The translations under genes and the position numbers were made by a program. The notes beneath the pieces were generated by a model that made no database searches, was not told the DNA's origin, and was given only the letters and a program-made list of their open reading frames with translations. A stretch of DNA of 64,000 bases from Lepeophtheirus salmonis (lineage: Eukaryota; Arthropoda; Copepoda; Siphonostomatoida; Caligidae): positions 32,003,403 through 32,067,402 of the forward strand of contig NC_052138.2 of assembly GCF_016086655.4 (NCBI RefSeq). The letters run 5' to 3'. Below, in pieces: positions 20,685 through 32,004 of this stretch (its first letter is position 1; each line of letters starts with the position of its first letter).

Positions 20685-21750
20685 AAAATGATATCATTTA
20701 TGATATTTAAATACAATTATTCATCGAATTTAAGAGGTTTCATTTGCTAAATCTTAAAGAAATAAATAGAAATCACCTTAATGTCCAGATGCCCAAAAAA
20801 TTAGAAATCTTTCTCCAAATCAACAAAATCTAATTTTGGTACTCCAACTAAATAAGTAGAAACAAAAATACAAAACTTTAGCAAATTTGATTAACCTTAA
20901 CTTCTAGCACAAATGCAATTTAAATACATCTATGAAGCAAAACAAAAAAATTGGTGCGTTATTTTAAAAACATATTTACCAATAAAATATTTTTATAAAC
21001 AAAAAAAAAGATTATGATGTTTTATATTTTTTTTGTGACTCTAATTTCCTTCATATTAGAGAGAAATAAGGGAACGCACCTTGACAGTTGATTAAATATT
21101 AAAGACATTATTAAACTTTAGTACATCAATTTAAAAAAAAGAACACTATTCTGACCATAATTCAATTTTTCTAATGACGTATCCTTTTAATATAATATAA
21201 ATTTATATTATAACTTAAATATTGTATTTATATCTAACATGAAAAATAACCACATTTAGAGTGTTACAGTTCCCCCATCCCATTATATATATAAAGTAGT
21301 TTCTAATTAACAAAGAAAATAAATATAAAGGAAAAACTATTATTATTATTATTCTTTTCTCAACTGAAGTTTAAATTAAATGTCTTCTTTATTTAATAAA
21401 CGTTTAGACGCGATCATTTATTGCTTGATAGAATCAAGGAAAGTGAAGTGACAAAAAAATTTATAAAGAAAGATAATTTTTATTTGGTAATAAAAATTTG
21501 TTACTTTTAAAAATTATTTCAAAACTCTAATACTCGTATTACAATCATCAAACCTCAAAATTCCCATTTGCATAATGAATAAGTTGTGTGATCTAAAATG
21601 TTTTCTCTTGTTAGGAGAGAAAATGCAACGACAAGGTTGATTTGTATCTTGATAAAAATATAATTGTTGAGTCCATTAAGACGTACAGATCTTCATTAAA
21701 ATAATTGGTAAATATCATATAAATCATAAGACGCCTCTTCAGTAAATCGA
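20685..21750. other. AT-rich stretch without recognised gene
   Basis: No coding frame or repeat partner recognised. Confidence 0.35.
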
Positions 21751-21793
21751 TGGGCTTTATCTACCCATCCATTTTGCAAATCATGATGCATTT

Positions 21794-22010
21794 TTATATT
21801 TTAGTCAACAAATTTCTTCTGATAGTTGCCTTTCTACCCCCTTCGACAGACCCAAAAAGAAAAGTCCAGTACTTTTCTACCAAATTCAATATCACTAAAA
21901 TCTTCGATTCAAGTTTTCTAAAATTCGCTGTTTTCAGACAGTCCGTAAAAATATGCAATGGCCTGTATAGTTTTCCACATTTCAAGGAACACAACTTTCC
22001 TTCTGGCTTT
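21794..22010 (-). pseudogene. Non-LTR retrotransposon ORF2 C-terminal fragment
   Basis: Minus-strand frame beginning near 22010: QKPEGKLCSLKCGKLYRPLH, IFTDCLKTANFRKLESKI, then KYWTFLFGSVEGGRKATIRR and a stop at 21794. Spacing C-x3-C-x7-H-x4-C fits the cysteine-histidine motif found after reverse transcriptase in Jockey/CR1/R1-type elements, and the residues after it have the look of those C-terminal tails. The reverse transcriptase itself is not present upstream (22010-22100), consistent with 5' truncation during target-primed insertion. No clear poly-A tail. Could be chance, hence moderate confidence. Confidence 0.4.
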
Positions 22011-22024
22011 TGTTGTTGATATGA

Positions 22025-22770
22025 GTTTGTAAATTTCTACATACTCAACTAAACATCTTTAACCATTTGAACAAAATATAGTAATCAATGACTGACGAGT
22101 ATGAAATGAAAAAAACCCGCTAAAAGAGAGTATTTTAATTATATAAAATCAAAATCATAAGTAATATACTTTTATAATTATATAGAGTCAGCTGCTTTAA
22201 ATAATACAACAGTAAACTCATGAAAATAGCTAAAAGTGAAAAACGTTGAATTTTTGTTTGTATCAAATATTTATTGTAATAATATTCCTTGCCGAATCAA
22301 AATATGTATATCATATATTGTGAAATGATAAGCCTAATAGGGGATCAATCTTTCTCCTTTCATTTATTGATGATGTAGAAACTAAATAAGAGGTTGTATG
22401 ATGATTTTGTGAATAGATTAGGATATGTTAATGATGAAATAAAATTATTTGATCAAACATTAACGTACAGGGTCGTTCAAACTTTAACATAATCTGGATC
22501 TACTATGAAAACTTTCGTAAAAAACCCTAAAGAGTAAGTGAAGAATCCCGGACAATTTTATATTTGATAAGAAAGACTTTTTTGAACTTATGCGCTAATA
22601 ATACCTCTTGATGTACATGTAAGAGGTAGGAGTGAGTCCGGATTAGAAGATGTATCTGTAGACTCATATCTGGAACTTTAATGCAAAAATGTTATTATTG
22701 TGTATTTCCATTACGTTTCAATTAGCCCATAGTTGAATTAGGTGAAAAAAGATTTCAAAATGTTGTTCAA
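22025..22770. other. AT-rich stretch without recognised gene
   Basis: Nothing supported. Confidence 0.35.
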
Positions 22771-22779
22771 ACCCCTTGG

Positions 22780-23600
22780 ATTGGCTGCAGTCCGAAGTAG
22801 TGTGAGATAGTTAAAAACACTCCCAGAGCATTGCATACCTCCAAGGAACCCCTCTACTATTAAAAAAACAGTTCAGAGCCCTTGGGTTGGGAGAGTATTT
22901 GAGGGTACCCCTGGATTGGTGGGTGGTTTTTAAGGATCCAAATGTACCCCGAAGTACAACCACAGCTCAAGGGATTGGAACTAATTATTCGTATTAGAGG
23001 GGTTCCTTGGATGAATTGGCGGTGGTTTTAGTTAAATTCCCTTAATATTATTCATGGCAAATATCTAAAAATATTTGTTTGTTCCATCCCGCAGGGGAGT
23101 ACCTTCAAGTGTGAATAATATTATTGTAATACAATTTCTTTGCAATTTTTTAAATTCAATCCAATCTTCTAAGAAATGGATTAGGAGATTGGTTAATAAA
23201 TAGTTTAGGTCTCTTAAAATATTGTTGAATGCCCTCCACCCTCGGATTGGTGGGGGTAGTGTTGTATTGCTAAAAACAAACACGAGTTCCGAGAGCTTGT
23301 AACTATTTTTTGGTATTAGGGGAATCATTGGATCTATGTGATGCATTGCGGGTGGTTTTTAAGGATCTAGGGTTACCTTCAAGTACCCCGAGCTACCTGA
23401 GGGCTTGGAACTATTTTTTTTGGTATTAGAGGGATTCCGTGGATGCATGTGATTCATTGGCGGTGATTTTTAAGGATCCAGGGCACTCCCAAGTACCTTG
23501 AACCACCCGAGGGCTTGGAACTATTTTTTGGTGTTAGAAGGGGTTCCTTGGAAATATTGCCGGCATTTTTTTAAATCCCAGCCTACCCCCTGGACAAATC
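22780..23600 (+). repeat. Degenerate GC-richer minisatellite
   Basis: A unit of about 104-111 bases recurs: 'GGTGGTTTTTAAGGATCCA', a TACCCC-rich part, 'GAGGGCTTGGAACTATTTT', 'GGTATTAGAGGGGTTCCTTG', 'GATGCATGTGATTCATTGGC'. Clear starts lie at 22922, 23351 and 23461, with partial units at 22860, 23020, 23230 and 23565. A non-repeat insert with a short frame (23050-23220) interrupts it. It stands out from its AT-rich neighbours. Units differ by many substitutions, so the array is old. Non-coding. Confidence 0.75.
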
Positions 23601-23604
23601 TGAG

Positions 23605-24820
23605 GGCGGAGGGTATTTAGCCGTATTTTAAGAGGCCCTAAGCTATTTATCTCCCCCCCCCCATCTTACCAACCAATCCTCTTTATATATTTCGTAGATG
23701 ATTGGATTGAATTTAAAAAATGATATTTGACATAAATAGTAGAGTAAGCGAATTTACAATGTATTATTATTCATCATTAAGTTTGAATGAATAAAATTCG
23801 GCAATTTTCCTAACTGCAATTTTCCCTGGGGCAGTTTTCCTAATCTGTGTAAAATTAAGAGAAAGTAATGATTTTTAATGTTTATATTTTAAATTATCAT
23901 TAAATTTGCAAGGTTGAATTAAAGTTTTAAAACTTTGAGTGGAATATCAAACTCTTAAAGATATCAAAAATATTTTTTATTCAAAATTTCGTGCAGTCCT
24001 TCATCCTCAAATTGGGTCCTAAAAATATTTCTCGCGAAATATAAAAAAATTGAAAATAATTGCTTCCCCTTAGTTTTACGCTGATTATACCATCAAATTC
24101 AAGCTCCTTACCCCGAAAAATACATAATTAGATACCAAACTCATACCTATATCATAACTATGACCTCTAAAATCATTGATTAAAGTTTTTAAATATGTGA
24201 GCACACACCTATTGGCTAAGATTTAAAAAAAGGGTCGTATCTCGCTAATCAGTTGCTCGATTTTAAAATTACTTTTTTAGGTAATCATATTTAATGTTAC
24301 TCTATCCAACAACGAAGTCAAAATAAATTTTCTTCCTGTTGTGTATAAAATTGTTTGAGAGTTTGTTGAGGGTATTATGACATGCCCTTTAACGAAAAAG
24401 TGTCTTATGCTGTGCTGAGCAAGGGTCAACGAGTAAAATTTAATATGTTCAATCTTTCTTTTGACTTACAACTCTGAAGTAAGTTCCCATCGGTCATTTG
24501 CTGATATAATGAGATATTGTTGACTCAGAAAAGAAAAGACTCCCTGGGGTTCTTCTTAGTTATAGTCCCGATGTTGAACCATAGGGACCAATTAAATTCT
24601 TCCTTTCTCTTCCAGAATGGGATTATCCCCTAATTTTGCAATACAAAAAAATTAATATTAATGTCCTAGAATTTATCAACGACCTCAGTAAAATATTTTA
24701 ATAAACAAAGCAAATGAAACATCAATAATGTACTTTAGGCCTGATTTCGTATAAAAATTAAAAGAAGAACTCCACTCTCTTCCTTCTAAATGTTCTTGGT
24801 GTTTGTGAACTGAACATTTC
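23605..24820. other. AT-rich stretch with poly-C tract
   Basis: C-run at about 23651-23660 and GGGGCAGTTTTCC-type words around 23810-23845. No gene. Confidence 0.35.
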
Positions 24821-24821
24821 C

Positions 24822-24846
24822 AAAAAAAAAAAAAAAAAAAAAAAAA
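24822..24846 (+). repeat. Poly-A tract of 25
   Basis: Uninterrupted A run exactly at one edge of the mitochondrial insert; may mark the insertion or repair junction. Confidence 0.8.
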
Positions 24847-25302
24847 TGTTATTGTAATAACTCGGGCCAGTACAGGTAAAGAGAAAAGTAATAATACAGA
24901 AGTAATTAAGACAGATCAAGGGAATATAGGTATCTGTCCCGCCAAAAGACCTAAACATCGTAAGTTGGTGATAGTATTAATAAAATTTACTGCCCCTAAT
25001 AATGAGGATACTCCAGCCAAGTGGAGAGAAAATTGCAAAATCTACTGAAGCGCCTGATTGAAAAACTCTTGAGGATAGAGGGGGGGGGGGCGTACACTGT
25101 TACACCTGTCCCTGCCACACTTTCTACTAACGCCCTAATTAATAGTAAACTCAAGGAAGGTATCAAAAACCAAAATCTTATATTATTTAGGTGAGGGAAA
25201 GTTATGTCAGGGCCCCCTAATATTGGAGGCACTAACCAATTGCCAAAACCCCCGATTAATACAGGTATAACAATGAAAAAAATTATGATATGTGAAAATA
25301 TT
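24847..25302 (-). pseudogene. cox1: Nuclear copy of mitochondrial cox1 (NUMT)
   Basis: Minus strand encodes about 150 residues of cytochrome c oxidase subunit I, the proton-pumping core subunit normally encoded by mtDNA. In order: SH, IMIFFIVMPV, LIGGFGNWLVP, LGGPDMTFPHLNNMSFWFL, LVESVAGTGVTVY, then across a C-run frameshift SGASVDFAIFS, a 2-base loss, LHLAGVSSLLGAVNFI, PMFPWSVLITS, LLLFSLPVLA. AGA and AGG fall at Ser positions, ATA at Met and TGA at the Trp of FPWS, so the frame matches the invertebrate mitochondrial code. The two frameshifts, a W-to-V change in GTGWTVY and a missing two codons (SHAF to SH) show it is a dead nuclear insert. It covers roughly residues 60-220 of about 510 and stops at a 25-A run on one side and an A-rich run on the other. 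Confidence 0.93.
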
Positions 25303-25309
25303 TTTATTA

Positions 25310-26085
25310 AAAAAAAAAAAGACTAAATATACGTATTTGACCCTCTCAAAAAAGTGGCATCCTTATTCTTTATTAGCTTACTGAAGGATATGTGTTAATT
25401 TAATAAGTAAATTTAAATTGTTTTCTTTTTTCATGGTTGAAAATAATTCTTCTTCACCGAAATTAAATTATGGTTTATTGACTAATGAAAGTACACTTTG
25501 AGTTTTCTTTTAGTCTTTCTAAGCAACTTTTGTGTATAATTTAAGTAACGACTCGCTTTTTGAAATACACAGAGACAAACTGTATTTTCCCCTCTCAGCT
25601 GTTTTAATTAGTTGACCCATGAGGTCAAAAATATTCATACAGACTCTTGTCAAAAATGGCAAGGTTGTGTATATCTACAAATGAATCAAAACTGTTCTCC
25701 GAGGCAACAAACAACGTTCTGCTGTGTATGAGTTTGAAGCTCCTTGTGAAATAATGGCTGTACGCTGTATGTGCTTACTTGTTTAGAAGTCTTGAATGCT
25801 TTTCATTCCTCTAGCAAAACAAAGTCATTAAATTCTGGACATACAAAGTAACCCCATATGCAGCTTATCTTATTTTGTTTTACCTTATTTCCCCTCCTGA
25901 AGGAATTGAGTAAAAAATGATATTATATTCTTCCTTGATCGAATGAACCTACAACTCCTCGTACAAATTTGCCGAACATCATCACACTTTTCTATAAAAT
26001 ATGTAACATTATAACAGAAAGCATTTTCCCAGTAATTATGTTTGTTACAAAAACTATGGCGAAATTTGGATTCTTTTTAATATTT
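25310..26085. other. AT-rich stretch without recognised gene
   Basis: Contains a short mixed-composition segment 25600-25870 (CCCTCTCAGCTGTTTTAATT, CCGAGGCAACAAACAACG) without coding frame. Confidence 0.35.
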
Positions 26086-26087
26086 CG

Positions 26088-26640
26088 GAGTTGGGCAGAA
26101 AAACGTGGTCTGTTCAAATAAATTAATTTTCTCAAAATATAGGAAGGTTTAGTGATTATTTTTGACATTCTGTTTCAGCCACCCTTTGTTGCTTAACAAA
26201 CTTTAATAAACATTTCTTCATAATGAGTGAGCAAGAAGCCAAAATACAATGCATCTCAGATCTCCTCGATACTGAAATGGTGGTGGCAAGGATTATGATT
26301 AAGAGATGCAGCCCCTTCCTAGCTAGATTTGAAGCTGCTGTACTATGGTGTGTGGGTCACTTTGGAGAGGGTAACCAACAAAACTGAAAGCTGACATAGT
26401 GGTTGTTTGGGATAACTTGTCTGAGGAGTTTGTCAGCAACTCATGCATGGCCTTCCGGTGACCTGTATAGCCTGTGATTGTTGCTGAAGGTGGCCATATT
26501 GAGTGACCAAGTTTGCAAAGGCCTTGTTTACAAGTTTTGTCAACGTTATTATTACTATTTATTTTTTTTTGTTGAAAGTAAGAAATCATTAAAGCAATTT
26601 TAAAGCAACCTGTTGAGTCCACGTTTTGCTATCCAACCTT
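26088..26640 (+). mobile_element. Tc1/mariner deletion derivative, about 550 bp
   Basis: Plus-strand start MSEQEAKIQCISDLLDTEM (26224 on) is the N-terminus of a mariner-like transposase. After a deletion, ADIVVVWDNLSEEFVSNSCM then AFR and VIVAEGGHIE at 26385-26505 is the C-terminus (families end ..CRSFRRRVEAVIEAEGGHIE). The end regions share AAAACGTGG near 26102 and, inverted, at about 26615, with looser pairing outside, so both ends are probably present though decayed. All three catalytic Asp residues are lost. Confidence 0.7.
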
Positions 26641-26875
26641 GTATATTTATTTAGTCTTCCACCTACATTTGCTGAGTTGTGGTAGCAACACATACATACT
26701 ACTGATTGCTTTCTGAATTTATTCAATTTCCGGAGGAGATGAGTTTTCAAAATGTATCAATTTTTTTTTCAAATAAAACAACTACACATAGCATTTGTGA
26801 TGGTGTATAGAGATAAAGTATAAAAGGAGTTACGATTGGGGTTATTGTTCTTTTGTCTATTTTTATTTAATCTTA

Positions 26876-27545
26876 CCGAGGGGTCCATTAAAATCCGAGC
26901 CCTTTGAATTTTAAACTTCAACAAAATATAATTTATTAATTAACAATAGAACTTCAACAAAATTAATACTATGAATAGATGTGTATCTGATCTCCCTTAA
27001 TCATTAGTAATTATTTCTGAAGAGGTCTCCAATGGAGACGAAATCGATTAAATGTTACTGATCCTCTAATCATCGTTGTTTTATAGTGTTGGTTGAGTCA
27101 AGTTCGTCTTCTTTAAAGTTTTAATCATTAATGTACCTGCCCTTACCGGTAATGATGGCTTCCAGGCGGTGGCAGAAGGCCTGGAACCCGCTGCGAATAT
27201 ATGCATATCGAGGCGTTTGGCATCAGGGATTTAGGGGTCCAAAAGTGTCAATTGCAACAAAGGAGATCGGTTCCTTTGATTACTGGTGTCAAAAGTGTCC
27301 TCTCCATCCTTGCAAGGCTCTTTGAACCCACTTTTTTGATAGCTGTTGGGACAGTCTGGTGTTTAATCCGGAGATCTCTTGCACGTACCCTAGTGGACTT
27401 CAGGGGATTGGTCTGGGCAGTTTTATTTAACTCTTCCAGGTTCAGTTTGACCTATATGATAGATCCCTTCTTCCTCTCCAACGTTTCTGACTTTTGGACG
27501 GCCTAGACGCTGGTCATGGAGATACCCATCTGCTTGGATCAGCTC
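26876..27545 (-). mobile_element. Mariner relic B2, one end present
   Basis: Minus-strand relative of B1. Left boundary TA (26874-26875) then CCGAGGGGTCCATTAAAATC, matching the right end of B1. Minus-strand reading from 27530: KQMGISMTSV (helix-turn-helix), KSETLERKKGS, LNLEELNKTAQTNPLKSTRV, RARDLRIKHQTVPTAIKKVG, KSLARMERTLLTPVIK, then a jump to RGFQAFCHRLEAIITGKG. Better preserved in the N-terminal half than B1. The other terminal repeat was not found beyond 27545. Confidence 0.8.
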
Positions 27546-27549
27546 TAAT

Positions 27550-28560
27550 ATATAATAATATATTCTGTAATCTATCCATTGTACATTCATAGGAATAACT
27601 ATTTAGTTATTGAAAAGAAGAAGGGAATGTTATGACGACTAAATCTCTGTTAGTATAATATTTATTGAAACACAAATCAACATTATTTTCTAATAGAGTG
27701 TTTTCACTGACGTCATCTTAGGAGACTCACAGTTTATACAGCTGCTTTGTTTAGAAATGTATGTTTTTTTTTAATCATATAAATACAACAACATATAATT
27801 ACATTAAAAATACTTTAAAGGACTTTCAAATTATATTTATTAACCTTTTATGTGAAACCCTTTTAGTTGAACCAAAATTCGATAAAGACGATCCAATCTG
27901 CCATAACATAATGACTTATATACGTGAATACTCTATTTATTTTGTTACGGCGTTACCTCATTCTTTTGAACACAAAAATACAATGTCTTGTTGATCCCTT
28001 ATTTTGTTTTATTATTTATAAAAATACATTTTGGCTATCATACGCATTCATAAAATATTACCAATATCATATACTGTATCAATAACATCTTTGTTTTTTA
28101 AGTATTCATTGTCAATAAAATCTTTTTAATATTGGGAAATAGATATTCAAAAAGTTCAAATTAAAAGATAAATACTGACTTTTTTGGCTAACTACCAGAT
28201 GATTTAGGGCCTTTTTTCTGTATCTTTCTGGAGGAAAGGTTGTGTGATACGATAAAGGTAATGACGTGTGTAGAGTCATTAAAGAGGCGTCCTAATTATA
28301 TTCAAATTACTAATCTCTCCATGGGTATCCTGTATCAGATGGCCACACGTCATACTTTCTCTTTCTATCCCCAAATTCAGTTTTAGCCCTACTTTTTGGA
28401 TGCAAAAACATGTTTTTAGCCCTCTACAAAAAATAATGTTTAAATTCCGGCCTCAACCACATCACTTTAAAATTCAAACTTTTGAAATTCAGCAACATAA
28501 CTTTAGCATTGCAACTTTTGAATCCCTTTACAGATAGAGAATGTCGTTAAAAAAGTGATT
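27550..28560. other. AT-rich stretch without recognised gene
   Basis: Holds a consensus CRE-like TGACGTCA at about 27708 and a 77-codon AT-rich frame (27761-27994) without motif. No gene supported. Confidence 0.35.
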
Positions 28561-28587
28561 CTTAGGTGATTTAAAAAAAGAAGAAGT

Positions 28588-28623
28588 TGACCTTATTTGT
28601 GACCTTTGACCTTTTTGTGACCT
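28588..28623 (-). promoter_or_regulatory. Cluster of four nuclear-receptor half-sites
   Basis: TGACCT occurs at 28588, 28600, 28607 and 28618 within 36 bases, all in the same orientation. The middle pair, on the minus strand AGGTCA A AGGTCA, is a perfect DR1 of the kind bound by HNF4 or RXR/USP heterodimers. No gene start is recognised nearby, so function is unproven; similar TGACCTTTGACC strings also occur in some dispersed repeats. Confidence 0.35.
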
Positions 28624-28639
28624 TAAAACTATACTTTAT

Positions 28640-29440
28640 ATGCTTTAAAAGTTATAAAACTATTGGTTTCAGCATAAAAAGTCTTTAATGATCACGACAT
28701 TTGCGAGTTTCTTCTAATTAATTTGAAAATAGATTTAAAAAAATAAGCATTCATATTTGACAAAGTAATTTTTTATTCAATCACACTGATTCAAACATGA
28801 AATCGTTGAATCCATTCCAATCTCATTTTGCGCTTACGTTCGTCCACTAATTTCAATTATTTTTTCATATTTTTTTGGTTGAAGGAGAAGAGGTTTTGTG
28901 AATAGGTCCTTCAAAATAGAAGGAACTATATTTTAATAAAGATGGAGTGAACTATACATAATGCAACTGTAAGGTTGCGTAATTATGGTGTCACCATCAT
29001 ATTATTTGTCCCATGCAAATAGATCCTATACAGATTACAAGGCATTGAAGTCTAAGAAGTAAATAATAAAATTGTCTTCCTGACAAATAAATATTTTCCT
29101 TCTCCTACCTACACAAACAGCTACTCAAGTAACAATAGTATTCAGGCTACATAATACTCTTCTGTTTTTCTATAATGATCATTAATAAAAAAGTATTACT
29201 CTGCAAAAAAACAATCATTAACTTACCAAAATATGATATATATATGTACATATAAACAATAGCTATTTATCATACAATCATTTTAAGTTGAATTAAAATA
29301 TGCAATCGCTAGAGGTGTATAAAATATGTTCTAGAAAGCAGGATCAGTTTTTTGTAGTAGGCGATTTGAAGAGGTTTTTTCATTTTTTAAAGCTATTACC
29401 ATTGTCATTCAAGTCTTGAGAAGGTAATATCTAAGTATAC
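28640..29440. other. AT-rich stretch without recognised gene
   Basis: No supported feature. Confidence 0.35.
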
Positions 29441-29444
29441 ACTA

Positions 29445-29735
29445 ATAACTAGTGCGTGTGCTCATGAAAGACGGAGAGTAAACACTTTGCTCCCAATTGT
29501 AAGTCCTTGTTTCACTTGGAGTAATTGAGGATCGATATCGGAAAAATTTCAGCCCGTATGTTCTTACTAAATACGGGGTTTGTTTTATTTTTATTTCCTT
29601 CCTCTAATGGCTGTTTACAGCTGATTTAATAAAACTTAATGACAGATAATCTGATTTTCTCCCATCATTCTTCTAGTTGTCTAGACTACCATCTTTAATT
29701 GTCCGCTACTTTTATTTTTAAATACCGGTAGAACA
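29445..29735 (+). repeat. Dispersed repeat family A, copy 4 (left arm of pair)
   Basis: Landmarks: GTGTGCTCATGAAAGACGGA, CAATTGTAAGTCCTTGTTT, GGAGTAATTGAGGATCGATA, CGTATGTTCTTACTAAATAC, TTCCTTCCTC, ACAGCTGATTTAATAAAACT, TGACAGATAATC, CATTCTTCTAGTTGTC. Followed 225 bases later by an inverted copy (29960-30365), the same arrangement as 34255/34885. Confidence 0.65.
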
Positions 29736-29959
29736 TAGTTTTTTTTACCTGCTATCGCATATATCAATACATTAAACATCATGTTTCGGCTGAATGTCTC
29801 TTAGTAACAATGTTTTGGGCAAAGATATACATACTAGAAATATTTCTTGATAGGCTTAAAAATGCGTACATTTTCATTTACTGGCTGGTCTAGGCAATAA
29901 ATATCGTTAAATACATAAGATCTTATCGTGAATTAATACAAGTGATGAAAATCGTGTGT

Positions 29960-30365
29960 ATTTTGGACATGTTAAAAAAGGAGATCGAACATCAACATAG
30001 CAACCCTGACAATTTAAAGAATGTTTTGATAGCTATCATGAGATTTCAATAGATCAGCTACAATCAGCTGTGACAAGGGAAGAGAGAGGGAAGAAAATAA
30101 AAAATGACATTGGAGAGAATTACTCGAATGTTGATCTTCAATTCTATTTGGTGTCCAAGAAAGGCTTAGAATCATATATCCGCAAGAAATCCTCAAGGTT
30201 AACCTCTGTCTTTTATGAGTACACACAAATGTTCAATCAGGCTTTGAATCTAATCGAATCTAATGGGAAAGGAAGTTCACTACTCAGGAGTTAAATAATA
30301 ATGACGACACTTGAGGAAAAGAAAATTTATTCTCCAGATATTCAATTTGAAAAAAGCAGGGCAAT
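29960..30365 (-). repeat. Dispersed repeat family A, copy 5 (right arm of pair)
   Basis: Inverted relative to copy 4. Plus-strand landmarks (complement of the family): GGACATGTTAAAAAAGGAG, CAACCCTGACAATTTAAAGA, CAGCTACAATCAGCTGTGAC, CTCGAATGTTGATC, TTTTATGAGTACACACAAAT, GTTCAATCAGGCTTTGAATC, CTACTCAGGAGTTAAATAAT, ACACTTGAGGAAAAGAAAAT. The longest copy, about 400 bases. The open frames across it differ from copy to copy and are not real. Confidence 0.7.
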
Positions 30366-30369
30366 TAAA

Positions 30370-30878
30370 AATTAAACACGATTTACATCACTACATAAGC
30401 ATTACACATTTGATGATGAATTAAGTTTTTCGATTTAATTATCATTGAACAAAGTTTCATTTACGTCATAGATATCTATCTACTTAAGTACTTCATTTTA
30501 AAGAAAATTTAAATACGGAAAAAGACGTGTACATTTCTCTACATACAAAGGAGTCATAACATCTCATCAATCAACATATTTAGACTTGAGAGAGATATAT
30601 ATTCCATTCAGGATATAAACAACAGCACCAGTTTTATATAATCATTAATCTCAATATTGATTTTTTCCAGTATTTACATATACACTAGTAAAAATTTTTT
30701 AACTCTATTTTATTAAAATGAATAAACTACTCAACAATTATATATTTTATGGGTTTAGAAATACTCCAATTTGGTTTAGATTTCAAAATGAAATGCTGTT
30801 TGGAAATGAGTCTTGTTATGAGATGAACCTTTCTTTTTGTATTTAATTTTAAAGTAAACGGCCATATTATTTTTTTAC
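30370..30878. other. AT-rich stretch without recognised gene
   Basis: Nothing supported. Confidence 0.35.
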
Positions 30879-30880
30879 CA

Positions 30881-31310
30881 ACTAGGGGCAATACCCGAAA
30901 TTGCCCTGTGTAATTAAGGGTGGGATAAAAGACAAACTTTACTTTAATAATATAGAATATAACTCCTAAAGAAAATATGAGTTTTACTTTCCGTTTCTTA
31001 TGAGTACACGCACAAGTAACTAATCAAGCTTTTATCAATTCATTATGTGTTATCTCCTCAAAGAATGACAAAATAATAATATGAGTTTGTGAAATAAAAT
31101 TTGATATGATTAGTACTTTAGTTCCTAATACGCTCACTAACAAAAACATAGATAAACAGTTCAAAGAAACACGCTCTGCAAACATAAGAAAACGCCTTAA
31201 GAGAGTTAATTCATTTTTGGTTACCAATGTTTCTAATTTATTCAAATCTATCACAATTGCATATGAATTATCATATGCATTGGAAGAAAGCAATATCATA
31301 AATTAACAGT
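30881..31310 (-). mobile_element. Helentron-like 3' end fragment, copy 2
   Basis: ACTAGGGGCAATACCCGAAA then TTGCCCTGTGTAATTAAGGG matches the ends at 5051 and 37031; interior TGAGTACACGCACAAGTAAC matches 5160-5180. On the minus strand the end is ..GGGCAATTTCGGGTATTGCC then CCTAGT. Open frames inside (31024-31299, 31106-31306) overlap on opposite strands and are not supported as genes. Confidence 0.5.
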
Positions 31311-31315
31311 AGCCG

Positions 31316-31480
31316 TTTTCCTTGTATACACACTCGATGCTACATGCACACGCCCGTCATATTTTATAAATAAGACTACGGCTTTTATTTCTTAGATAAA
31401 AATATGTTTATAAAATACATTTGCCAGCACTACATATATAAAGTGGATACTGTATACACACTCGAGGCTACATCCTAAAC
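31316..31480 (-). repeat. Family B end fragments, two tandem
   Basis: GTATACACACTCGATGCTAC at about 31326 and GTATACACACTCGAGGCTAC at about 31453, both followed by AT; their complement ATGTAGCATCGA(G) and GTATAC occurs at 32853 and 61390 in the family B copies. Confidence 0.5.
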
Positions 31481-31751
31481 GAATGTAATATCTGTCTTAG
31501 ATCAAAAAGCCTTTTTTGTTCAAAGATTAATACATTTATCAGATAAAATTTGCAATATTAATATAATTTAAAGAAATATTCAGTTAAATAATCATATTTA
31601 TGTCATTTCTTTTTATAATTTGCAAAAAAATATACATTATTATAATTGTAATTTCTTGAGGGATTTGAATAAAAGTAAAAAAAAATCCCAATAGATTGCA
31701 AAAGCTATTTATAAATAACTCATAGTGGAGTACATTACTTTTCGAGTAACA

Positions 31752-31850
31752 AAATTTATTTTTTGTTTTTTTAGATTTTATTTTTTTTTTTAGTTTTTTT
31801 TTTAGATTTTATTTTTCGTTTTTTTAGATTTTATTTTTGATTTTTATCTA
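31752..31850 (+). repeat. T-rich minisatellite
   Basis: Unit TTTTTTTAGATTTTATTTTT, about 21-30 bases, repeated four times with small changes. Confidence 0.75.
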
Positions 31851-32004
31851 TATTAATAAAACAAAGTTTATGCAATGTACAGATCAAATCGTTGATTGCG
31901 AGCATCGGCGATTTTGTTATTATGCAGCTATCTTATAGTGTTACTTTTTTTCCAGTTGTATCAACAAACTTTGATAAGGTTTTGGGCTTTAGGGGACAGC
32001 TGCT

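Noticed and set aside
21750..22019. 89-codon plus-strand frame
   Set aside because: The minus-strand reading has the Cys-His spacing of a non-LTR retrotransposon tail; the plus frame is its shadow.
24758..25232. Two separate minus-strand ORFs as nuclear genes
   Set aside because: Both are pieces of, or run out of, the mitochondrial cox1 insert; the lower one mostly reads a poly-A run.
30014..30294. Opposite-strand 70 and 74 codon frames
   Set aside because: Both lie inside dispersed repeat family A; frames are not kept in the other copies.
31024..31306. Overlapping 91 and 66 codon frames
   Set aside because: Opposite-strand overlap within a Helentron-like fragment; no motif.
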